Under the pieces are notes generated by a model. It worked only from the letters and a program-made list of their open reading frames with translations. It was not told the origin of the DNA and searched no databases. 27,321 bases of DNA from a virus, in IMG/VR virus record IMGVR_UViG_3300042359_000026, positions 1 to 27,321 of that record. One strand, given 5' to 3'. Positions 1 through 7,164 of this stretch are shown here, piece by piece; position 1 is the first letter of the stretch, and each line of letters begins with the position of its first letter. The position numbers and the translations under genes were made by a program.

Positions 1-228
1 CTTGCTCCCGCTTTATCTGGTCGTCAAGGCGCTTTCGACGCGTGTGTCAGCTTTGCCTTCAACGCCGGAGTGGGGGCTTTTCAGCGTTCTTCTATTCGGA
101 TGAAAATTAATAGGGGTGATTGGGAGGGCGCAGCCGATGCGCTCTTGCTGTATTGCATGGCCGGTGGCAAAATACTGCTAGGGCTAAAAAAGCGCAGGGA
201 CGCTGAAAAAGCACTGTTTCTATCTTAG
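1..228 (+). CDS. Phage endolysin, GH24 (T4/P22-type) lysozyme, C-terminal part
   Basis: The frame is open from the first base to a TAG at 226-228, so only the last 75 residues are seen. The text matches the C-terminal half of GH24 phage lysozymes: SFAFNAGVGAF, then the helix GDWEGAADALL, then the family block AGGK(x)LxGLxxRRxAEKALFL just before the stop. GH24 enzymes cleave the N-acetylmuramic acid to N-acetylglucosamine bond of peptidoglycan at lysis. The catalytic Glu lies in the N-terminal part, outside the window, so activity cannot be judged. Residue C54 in LLYCMAGGK sits where relatives usually have W or R-W-N. The stop codon is embedded in the Shine-Dalgarno of the next gene, which places this lysis gene inside the late structural operon. 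The family call is firm; the start lies to the left of the window. Confidence 0.87.
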   Translation, partial: LAPALSGRQGAFDACVSFAFNAGVGAFQRSSIRMKINRGDWEGAADALLLYCMAGGKILLGLKKRRDAEKALFLS

Positions 229-236
229 GACTGCTG

Positions 237-2339
237 ATGCCATTACAGAAAATACTGTTCAAACCGGGCGTGAATAAAGAAAACACGCGGTACACAACCG
301 AGGGCGGTTGGTATGAGTGCGACAAGGTGCGCTTTCGTCAGGGTAATCCCGAAGTAATTGGTGGCTGGAACCCTCTTTCTATATCTACTTTTTTAGGTGT
401 ATGCCGTTCATTGTGGAATTGGGTGTTGCTTGATGGCAGAAACATTATTGGTGTTGGCACAAACCTTAAGTTTTATTTAGAAAACGGGGGCGCGTACAAC
501 GACATTACACCTATCCGCGCTACCAGCACAATCAACAACAATCCGTTTGTAGCTACAAACGGCTCTGCCACCATAACGGTAACAGATACATCCCATGGTG
601 CTTCTACGGGAGATTTTGTAACTTTCAGTGGCGCTACAAGTTTAGGTGGGAACATCACCGCTCCAGTGTTGAACGCAGAGTATCAAATCACTGTTTTAAC
701 CGCTAACACTTACACTTTTGTAGCCACTGCCACAGCCAATGCAACTGACGCTTCTGGCTCTCCCGGTGGTGGTGCTTCTGTCGTAGCTGCATATCAAATT
801 AATGTCGGCCCAGCAGAACAGATTCCTTTGGTCGGATGGGGCGCAGGTGGGTGGGGCCTTGGCACATGGGGCAACGGTGTAGGAACCTTAATAGCTTTGC
901 GTTTGTGGAGTCAACAAAACTTTGGTGAAGATTTGGTCTTTAACCCCCGTGGTGGCGGTTTGTATTACTGGGAAGCACCTACACTAACTAATCGCGGCGT
1001 ATTGCTAAACTCTTTAGGTGGCACGGTATCGTTTACCAATGCTTCGCCGACTGTGGTGACTTCCACCATCTTGTATACCGAGGGCGCAGCGCTTCAATTC
1101 TCTGGCGGTTCGTTGCCAACAGGTGTCACCGCAGGTACTACGTACTATGTGTTTGAAGTCAACGGCCTAACATTTAAATTGCTTGATAGCGCTGGCGCAG
1201 TAGTCGGTACATCCGGTTCAGGCACGGGTGCGGTATCTTTGATTGTGGACGTGCCGACAACATTAAACAGTTTAGTTGTGTCTGATACATCACGCTTTGT
1301 AATTACGTTTGGTTGTAACGACTACGGCTCAGCCACGCTTGACCCCATGCTGATCCGTTGGTCAGCGCAAGATGATCCTTTTAACTGGACACCTGACCCC
1401 ACAAATCAAGCGGGGTTTATACGCATTTCTCATGGCTCTGAGATTATTACTACAGTTCAAACTCGTCAAGAAATTATAGTATTTACTGACTCGGCTGTGT
1501 ATTCTCTGCAGTACCTTGGCCCCCCGTACGTGTGGGCACCGCAACTTTTAGGTGACAACGTTTCTATCATGAGCACAAACGCGGCTGTAATTGCTTCGGG
1601 TATTGTGTACTGGATGGGCGTAGATAAGTTCTACTCCTACGATGGCCGTGTGCAAACGCTTAACTGCGACTTGCGCCGTTTTGTGTTTAGTGATCTTAAC
1701 CAAGATCAGGGCTTGCAAGTGTTTGCGGGAACAAACGAAGGCTTCAACGAGGTCTGGTGGTTCTACTGCTCAGCTAACAGCACAGCCATTGACAAGTACG
1801 TCATATACAACTACGTTGAGAAAATCTGGTATTACGGCACTATGTCACGTACTGCTTGGCTAGATTCAGGCTTGCAGTCATACCCAATTGCGGCAAACTA
1901 TTTTACGAACACAGCCACAGGTAATTTGATTAACCATGAGACGGGGTTAAATGACAATACGACCGGCACCGCTGTTGCAATTGATGCTTACATTAGCTCG
2001 TCTGAGTTTGATATTGGTGACGGCCACAACTTTGGTTTTGTGTGGCGTGTATTACCTGACTTGACCTTTGAAAACGCAGAGAGTACTCCCGCTGGTGCGC
2101 TACCCTCAGTAGCAATGACCTTGCAGGGGTTGGCCAATTCAGGCTCTGGGGTTACAAGTACAGCTTCACAACCTGTGTCTAAGAGTAATACATACGTTAT
2201 TACAGAACAGTTTACAGGGCAGATATACACACGCATGCGCGGTCGCCAGATGATCTTTAAGATTAGCTCAAACCAGATCAACACTTGCTGGCAGTTGGGC
2301 GCACCCCGTATTGACATTCGTCCTGATGGGAGGAGATGA
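237..2339 (+). CDS. Tail/hub virion protein, P22 gp10-like (packaged-DNA stabilisation family)
   Basis: This 700-aa protein starts at an ATG preceded by AGGA (227-230) with 6-nt spacing, overlapping the lysozyme stop. The N-terminus (KPGVNKENTRY, GGWYECDKVRFR, VIGGW) and the central block (residues about 360-480: DPMLIRWSAQDDPFNW, TRQEIIVFTDSAVYSLQ, VYWMGVDKFYSYDGRVQ) are typical of podovirus tail or hub proteins annotated as P22 gp10-like stabilisation proteins. These are predicted to be beta-rich, propeller-like proteins of the tail machine. Two beta-sandwich-like modules interrupt the core. One spans about residues 102-191 (DTSHGASTGDFVTFSG). The other spans about 259-338 (LPTGVTAGTTYYVFE), a motif common in phage tail and adhesin repeats. 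They look like inserted surface domains. It heads a run of structural genes. The structural role is well supported; the exact position in the tail is inferred. Confidence 0.75.
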   Translation: MPLQKILFKPGVNKENTRYTTEGGWYECDKVRFRQGNPEVIGGWNPLSISTFLGVCRSLWNWVLLDGRNIIGVGTNLKFYLENGGAYNDITPIRATSTINNNPFVATNGSATITVTDTSHGASTGDFVTFSGATSLGGNITAPVLNAEYQITVLTANTYTFVATATANATDASGSPGGGASVVAAYQINVGPAEQIPLVGWGAGGWGLGTWGNGVGTLIALRLWSQQNFGEDLVFNPRGGGLYYWEAPTLTNRGVLLNSLGGTVSFTNASPTVVTSTILYTEGAALQFSGGSLPTGVTAGTTYYVFEVNGLTFKLLDSAGAVVGTSGSGTGAVSLIVDVPTTLNSLVVSDTSRFVITFGCNDYGSATLDPMLIRWSAQDDPFNWTPDPTNQAGFIRISHGSEIITTVQTRQEIIVFTDSAVYSLQYLGPPYVWAPQLLGDNVSIMSTNAAVIASGIVYWMGVDKFYSYDGRVQTLNCDLRRFVFSDLNQDQGLQVFAGTNEGFNEVWWFYCSANSTAIDKYVIYNYVEKIWYYGTMSRTAWLDSGLQSYPIAANYFTNTATGNLINHETGLNDNTTGTAVAIDAYISSSEFDIGDGHNFGFVWRVLPDLTFENAESTPAGALPSVAMTLQGLANSGSGVTSTASQPVSKSNTYVITEQFTGQIYTRMRGRQMIFKISSNQINTCWQLGAPRIDIRPDGRR

Positions 2340-2342
2340 CTT

Positions 2343-2615
2343 GTGGCTGAACTAAACGCACCCCCACCAAGTTTACCGCTGGCTCCAAGAGAGTACGACG
2401 CCCGCTACTTCAGCCAACTAAACAACGTCTTACGCCTGTACTTTAATCAACTGTCCAACCCCGGTGACATGGGCGGGGCAACACTAAATTTAAATCTTGA
2501 GACACTGCCGACCGAAGCTGACTTTGCTAACTTGCGCTTGGGTGATGTTTACAGAGATACACAAGATGGTGTACAAGCTGGTAGCCAAATGCTTCGCATA
2601 AAGACGTCAACATGA
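2343..2615 (+). CDS. Small conserved phage structural-module protein
   Basis: This 90-aa ORF begins at a GTG at 2343, 3 nt after the previous stop. A strong GGGAGGAG Shine-Dalgarno (2328-2335) lies 7 nt upstream, so the GTG is preferred. The protein is Pro-rich at the N-terminus (APPPSLPLAPREYDARYF), then has a short amphipathic helix (FSQLNNVLRLYFNQL) and an acidic, Leu-rich stretch (LNLNLETLPTEADFANLRLGDVYRD). No enzymatic motif or membrane segment is visible. Proteins of this size often follow gp10-like genes in podoviruses. An adaptor or neck accessory role is only a guess from position. Confidence 0.7.
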   Translation: MAELNAPPPSLPLAPREYDARYFSQLNNVLRLYFNQLSNPGDMGGATLNLNLETLPTEADFANLRLGDVYRDTQDGVQAGSQMLRIKTST

Positions 2616-2649
2616 TATTATCCAACAACCCCCATTTTGAGAGGCAAAA

Positions 2650-5600
2650 ATGAGCCTACACAAGTTTGCCGAACAAGTAGCATCGCAAGGTCGTGGCGAC
2701 GACTCGTTACTTGTACACATGACACCGGACGAAGTCCGGAATCTGCAACGCTTTGCCCAAGCTAACGGCACAACGCTGACCATCAATCCTACTACGGGTT
2801 TACCCGAAGCGGGTCTTTTGTCTGACTTGTTCAAGTCTATTGCTCCTATTGCGCTTGGCGCGTTCCTTGGCCCTGCTGGATTGGGCATGTCTTCCATGAT
2901 GGCTGGGGTTGCTACAGGCGGCATCACTACCTTGGCTACCGGCAGTTTGTCTCGCGGCCTCATGGCCGGATTGGGTGCCTATGGTGGAGCGGGTCTTGGC
3001 GAAAGCTTTATGACTGCTGGTGGAGGCATGAGTGCGGCCAATGCTGCAACAACGGCACAACAACAGTTGAGCGGGGCAAATTTAGCGTTAGGCGAAGCTA
3101 TGCCTGCACAGGCGGCAGAGCAGTTTACAAAAGACGCCGTTTCGCGCATGACTCCTTCAGGCGCAGTTTCCGCTGGGTTTAACAAAGCGATAGCAAGCCC
3201 CACAGCCGCACTGGATTTTGCTAAGAGCAATATGGGTAATTTAGCTTACGCTGCTGCGCCAATCATGGCGGGCATGATGGTTCCCACAACCACAAAAATG
3301 CCTGACCCAAAAAACACTGGTTACATCCGGCAGATGGCGTACAACATCAACCCAGATACGGGCATGCCCGACCCTCTGTACGGCATGCGTGAGATGGCGC
3401 CTGTCAAAGCCAGCGAGTTTGGAGACAAGACATTTAAAGGACAGCGCGATCTGTTCTACCAACAAAACCCGAATCCATACAATATTGGCGTAGCTTCTTT
3501 AAACCAGCCACCGCAGCAACAACCCGCACTTATGAACACAGGCGGTATTGTGGCTTTGGCTCGTGGCGGCGTGGCGCACTATGAAGAAGGCGGCGGCGTT
3601 GTCTATGATTATGGGCTGGGAGGTAGCGGTAGCAGTGGCGTTGGCGGAGAAACACCCGCTTATTTCCTAGCAAATCCTGATGTCGCTCAAGCGTTTAAAG
3701 AAAACGCTGGTGGTTACGCAACGGGTTTAAACGCGCAGCAGTACGCCGATTTACATTATGCAACGCACGGGGCAAATGAAATTGCCGCTGGCACACGGGC
3801 CCTCGCCGCGTATCAAGCTGGGGATTACACAACAGCTAGCCAACTACTTGCTAATGCTGGTATGAACGCGCAAGATGTTGTAAACACTTATGGTCTGGGT
3901 CAAGCAGACGCCGCAACTGTGGCGCAAAACCTAGGCTATACAGGTGACATGAGTGGACTTCAATACGCTACATCTCCAGTTGTTAATACACCCGCTGTAA
4001 ACACCCCGTCTGTTGTCAGCACTCCCGTAACAGCACCTACAGGCATTGAGACTTTGACTGCGGCCACACCGACTGTAACTACGCCAGCACAACAAACCAC
4101 AGGAATTCAAACATTAACCCCTGCCGCCACTACCGCGGCTACTACAACCCCTGCCGCCACTACCGCGGCTACTACAACCCCTGCCGCCACTACCGCGGCT
4201 ACTACAACCCCTGCCGCCACTACCGCGGCTACTACAACGCCGTATTACTTCCAAGTCAACCCTGATGTAGCGATTGAATACGCAAAAAATAATCAAGGTT
4301 TTTCAACGCCAGAAGCGTACGCACAAGCGCACTACGACAAGTTTGGTAAAAAAGAAGGGCGCGAGTTTGCGCCTTCTGCTGCCGCTTCTTATGCCGCTGC
4401 AAACAACCAGAACTTGGTAACAAATACTCAAAAGTGGATTGAAGACCACCCGTTTGCTACTAAGCAACAAATCGAAGACGTCATTAAAGCCTCTGGCATG
4501 AGCCAAGGAGATGTCCAACGTTCTTTGGATGCTTTGGTAGCCAAAGGAGAACTTTCTGCTGCGGAAAGATATTGGATACTAAACACCAACACGGGTTTAG
4601 CTGGGTTGGCCGCAAACAACATGCAGTGGCTGAAAGAGCATCCCAACGCGACCCAAGCAGAAATTGATAAAGTTATTAAAGCCGCAGGGCTAGACCGCGA
4701 CTCCGCGTTGTTACCACTTACGCACGGCTTTCAAGTAGCAGAAGATAAAAATAACATAGCCGCAGCATTAAATTATTTAGCAGACCCTAAGAACAGCGAC
4801 GTACAAGCGTGGTTAAAGTCAGATCAAGGGAAAGCATACCTTAAAGATCACCCAGAGTTTGATGCCAAAGATATTGCGTGGACGCATTACGCACGCTACG
4901 GAATAAAAGAAGGCCGTCAGTGGGGTGCGATCCCCCCTGTTGTAAAACCGCCTGTCGTACCCCCTGTCGTACCCCCTGTAGTACCCCCTGTTGTACCGCC
5001 ATTCACAAGCGTAGTTCCCGGCGGCAACTATGGATCTGGCCCCGCTACGGGCGTGGACTATCTTGGTAATACGGTGTCTATCGCCACCCCCGGCGATATT
5101 ATTTCAAATCCTGATAGCACGCGCACAGTTGTGCCTAACGTTCCCGGTCGTCCATACGGCGGGTTTACAGGTGCTGAACAACTTAGAAGTAGATATACCG
5201 CTGGCGGCGGCAAGTTAGGCTACACGTCTCCAGTGCAAAAAGACCCCGCGACTTACTATAACAAGCTGACGGATGACTCGTTAGACGCTTATAACTATCT
5301 CATGGGTAAGGGTAAAAATTTAACGCAACGTAAAGCAGAGACAAGAAACAGACCCGTAATGCAGCGGTATGACGAGGCTATTTTGGGTAGAAAGGCTGTT
5401 CCAAGGGCTGCAACAGTTTCTGGCGACTCGCTTACTGTTGGCGGTGTTACATACAACTTAAAAGACCCCACAAATCCACCCCCAGCCGACAGCAAAGGCG
5501 CATGGCAGTGGGATATGGCCGGCAAACGGTGGGTTAAGCTAGCAACAGCTGCTGGTACAGCTACAGACCAAAGTACGGGCGGTGATGGTACTGATGGTGG

Positions 5601-6045
5601 TGGTGGTGGCGGTGGCGGTTCCGGCCCCGGAGGTGTTGGTGGTGCCGGTGGCCCCGCGTCTACATCAGCAGCGGGCGAAGGGGACTTTGCTCATGGAGGG
5701 CCTGTTCACCGTATGGCTCTTGGTGGCATGTCTTACGCCGTAGGCGGCGGTCTGGGCTCGCTCGGTTCTTACTCTGATGGTGGTCGTTTGCTTAAAGGCC
5801 CCGGTGATGGTGTGTCTGATAGCATCCCTGCAACAATTGGCCAAAAGCGTCAACCCGCACGCCTTGCCGACGGTGAGTTCGTGATCCCTGCACGTATCGT
5901 GTCTGAGTTGGGTAACGGCTCAACAGAGGCAGGCGCTAAGAAACTATATGCCATGATGGATCGTGTACAACGTGCACGGGGCAAGACCACAGGCAAAAAC
6001 AAAGTAGCGGCCAATAGTCGCGCTGATAAATATCTTCCCGCTTAA
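2650..6045 (+). CDS. Large repetitive virion protein with tape-measure-type C-terminal motif (candidate ejection/internal protein)
   Basis: This 1131-aa protein starts at an ATG with GAGAGG 5 nt upstream. Regions in order: (1) N-terminus with HMTPDEVRNLQRFA and NPTTGLPEAG. (2) Residues about 60-120, a Gly/Ala-rich hydrophobic segment that could insert in a membrane. (3) Three repeats of the type Y-x-x-x-NPDVA...HYxxyGxxEGR at about 338-381, 532-573 and 729-759. (4) Four exact TPAATTAATT repeats at 490-529. (5) Two helical W-x-x-x-HPxATxxxIxxVIKAxG repeats at 596-626 and 660-688. (6) A PPVV repeat at 762-785. (7) A Gly-rich linker. (8) C-terminal GPGDGVSDSIPATIG...ARLADGEFVIPA (about 1050-1081), a motif familiar from tape-measure proteins, then NGSTEAGAKKLYAMMDRV. 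Position and composition suggest a virion protein that spans or is ejected through the tail. Precise function is unknown. The mosaic repeats suggest fast evolution. Confidence 0.72.
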   Translation: MSLHKFAEQVASQGRGDDSLLVHMTPDEVRNLQRFAQANGTTLTINPTTGLPEAGLLSDLFKSIAPIALGAFLGPAGLGMSSMMAGVATGGITTLATGSLSRGLMAGLGAYGGAGLGESFMTAGGGMSAANAATTAQQQLSGANLALGEAMPAQAAEQFTKDAVSRMTPSGAVSAGFNKAIASPTAALDFAKSNMGNLAYAAAPIMAGMMVPTTTKMPDPKNTGYIRQMAYNINPDTGMPDPLYGMREMAPVKASEFGDKTFKGQRDLFYQQNPNPYNIGVASLNQPPQQQPALMNTGGIVALARGGVAHYEEGGGVVYDYGLGGSGSSGVGGETPAYFLANPDVAQAFKENAGGYATGLNAQQYADLHYATHGANEIAAGTRALAAYQAGDYTTASQLLANAGMNAQDVVNTYGLGQADAATVAQNLGYTGDMSGLQYATSPVVNTPAVNTPSVVSTPVTAPTGIETLTAATPTVTTPAQQTTGIQTLTPAATTAATTTPAATTAATTTPAATTAATTTPAATTAATTTPYYFQVNPDVAIEYAKNNQGFSTPEAYAQAHYDKFGKKEGREFAPSAAASYAAANNQNLVTNTQKWIEDHPFATKQQIEDVIKASGMSQGDVQRSLDALVAKGELSAAERYWILNTNTGLAGLAANNMQWLKEHPNATQAEIDKVIKAAGLDRDSALLPLTHGFQVAEDKNNIAAALNYLADPKNSDVQAWLKSDQGKAYLKDHPEFDAKDIAWTHYARYGIKEGRQWGAIPPVVKPPVVPPVVPPVVPPVVPPFTSVVPGGNYGSGPATGVDYLGNTVSIATPGDIISNPDSTRTVVPNVPGRPYGGFTGAEQLRSRYTAGGGKLGYTSPVQKDPATYYNKLTDDSLDAYNYLMGKGKNLTQRKAETRNRPVMQRYDEAILGRKAVPRAATVSGDSLTVGGVTYNLKDPTNPPPADSKGAWQWDMAGKRWVKLATAAGTATDQSTGGDGTDGGGGGGGGSGPGGVGGAGGPASTSAAGEGDFAHGGPVHRMALGGMSYAVGGGLGSLGSYSDGGRLLKGPGDGVSDSIPATIGQKRQPARLADGEFVIPARIVSELGNGSTEAGAKKLYAMMDRVQRARGKTTGKNKVAANSRADKYLPA
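4117..4236 (+). repeat. Four identical 30-bp tandem repeats (TPAATTAATT linker)
   Basis: The four units run 4117-4146, 4147-4176, 4177-4206 and 4207-4236. They are identical at every base, including silent positions, and each encodes TPAATTAATT. A degenerate Thr/Ala/Pro-rich segment precedes them. Perfect identity implies recent slippage or gene conversion. Because the unit is a multiple of three, copy-number change alters linker length without a frameshift. There are no unique spacers, so it is not a CRISPR array. Confidence 0.97.
4435..4713 (+). repeat. Two diverged helical repeats inside the 1131-aa virion protein
   Basis: Residues 596-626 and 660-688 align without gaps over W-[IL]-[EK]-[DE]-H-P-x-A-T-x-x-x-I-[ED]-x-V-I-K-A-[SA]-G, at a period of 64 residues. 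The DNA is diverged, so this is an old protein-level duplication. The pattern suggests a small helical bundle, possibly winged-helix-like; the fold is inferred. Confidence 0.75.
4933..5004 (+). repeat. 12-bp PPVV tandem repeat (proline-rich stalk)
   Basis: The stretch encodes P-P-V-V-K followed by four PPVV units and PPF. The unit is 12 bp, with synonymous variation in the Val codons (gtc/gta/gtt), unlike the perfect 30-bp repeat upstream. It probably forms an extended polyproline-like linker between the third NPDVA-type repeat and the C-terminal region. Confidence 0.9.
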
Positions 6046-6055
6046 GGAATAGATC

Positions 6056-7162
6056 ATGGCATACGATCCAACACTTGGTTACTCTGAACCGACGTCAGTA
6101 CAACAAACTCAGTTTGGCTTTGCACCGGAGATTGCACCCTACGCCCAGAAGCTACTAGGCGCCGCGGAAATACAAACTGATACAGAGGCAACCCCGTACA
6201 TGCAGTACATGGGGGATCGTCAAGCGCAGTTCACACCTTTGCAACAACAGTCGTTTGAAAATGCCGGATTGATGCAGACTGCCCCCCAGTTAGGTGATGC
6301 TACGGCTATGGCTGGGCTGGCAGGTCTTGGCGCACTCAACACGCAGTACACGTTTAACCCATACCAGACACAGCAATTTACAAGCGGCACAAACCAAGCT
6401 CCGGGTTACAACGCACAAGGTCAGTTTGAAGCTGGCTCCGGCACGGTTGGCCAGTACATGAACCCCTACATGCAGACCGTGGTGGAGCGCCAGCAACAAG
6501 ATGCTCAACGTCAGTCCGATATTGCTATGCAAGCAATGAACGCGCAGGCTGCCCGTTCGGGAGCATTTGGGGGTAGTGGTAACTATCTTATGCGTGGGCA
6601 GGCCGCAGGTAACTTGGCTCGTCAAAAAGGCGATATTCAAGCACAAGGACTGCAAAACGCTTACCAGCAGGCAATGCAGCAGTTCAACCAATCCCAAGCG
6701 CAAAACTTAGCGGGGCAACAACTCAATGCTCAACAGCAACAGTTTGGTGCAGGGCTCGGACTTCAAGGTTTGCAGACAGCTTTGTCAGGCTCTAAAGCTT
6801 TAGCCGATATTGGTAATACGCAGTACAACCAAAACCTTGGTCTTTTAGATGTTCAAAATCGTTTTGGTGCTCAGCAACAACAGCAAATGCAGAACGCTCT
6901 AAACACGGAGTACCAAGACTTTTTGAACTACCAGAACTACCCATACAAACAGATGGGCTTCATGTCTGACATGATTCGTGGTTTGCCTATGTCGCAGCTA
7001 TCTTCTACGATGTACCAGCAACCCCCATCAATGATTTCTCAGGCCGCAGGTCTTGGTACTGCGGCGCTTGGTGTAAGTAAGTTTATGGCTGGTGGCGGTT
7101 CTGTTAACGATCGACCTGCGGGTCTGGCGGATTTAACTCTTTATCAAATGGGTCAGGATTAA
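6056..7162 (+). CDS. Gln/Ala-rich virion-associated protein
   Basis: This 368-aa protein starts at an ATG with AAGGA (6044-6048) 7 nt upstream, overlapping the previous stop codon. The sequence is strikingly rich in Gln, Ala, Asn, Gly and Tyr. It has a Tyr/Phe-rich first third (TFNPYQTQQF), a conserved-looking core PYMQTVVERQQQDAQRQ and ARSGAFGGSGNYLMRGQAAGNLARQKGDIQAQG, a long Gln-rich helical stretch (about 200-290), and an ending with a Gly/Ala segment and FMAGGGSV (343-350). No signal peptide or enzyme motif is seen. Related Q-rich proteins occur beside ejection-protein genes in podoviruses. With its two neighbours it may form an internal core or tail-tube extension; that role is inference. 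Confidence 0.7.
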   Translation: MAYDPTLGYSEPTSVQQTQFGFAPEIAPYAQKLLGAAEIQTDTEATPYMQYMGDRQAQFTPLQQQSFENAGLMQTAPQLGDATAMAGLAGLGALNTQYTFNPYQTQQFTSGTNQAPGYNAQGQFEAGSGTVGQYMNPYMQTVVERQQQDAQRQSDIAMQAMNAQAARSGAFGGSGNYLMRGQAAGNLARQKGDIQAQGLQNAYQQAMQQFNQSQAQNLAGQQLNAQQQQFGAGLGLQGLQTALSGSKALADIGNTQYNQNLGLLDVQNRFGAQQQQQMQNALNTEYQDFLNYQNYPYKQMGFMSDMIRGLPMSQLSSTMYQQPPSMISQAAGLGTAALGVSKFMAGGGSVNDRPAGLADLTLYQMGQD

Positions 7163-7164
7163 AC

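Noticed and set aside
4114-4296. 60-aa leftward ORF with repeats, and the 30-bp array as a possible CRISPR
   Set aside because: The repeats are the reverse of the TPAATTAATT coding repeats. The units are directly adjacent without spacers, so it is not CRISPR.
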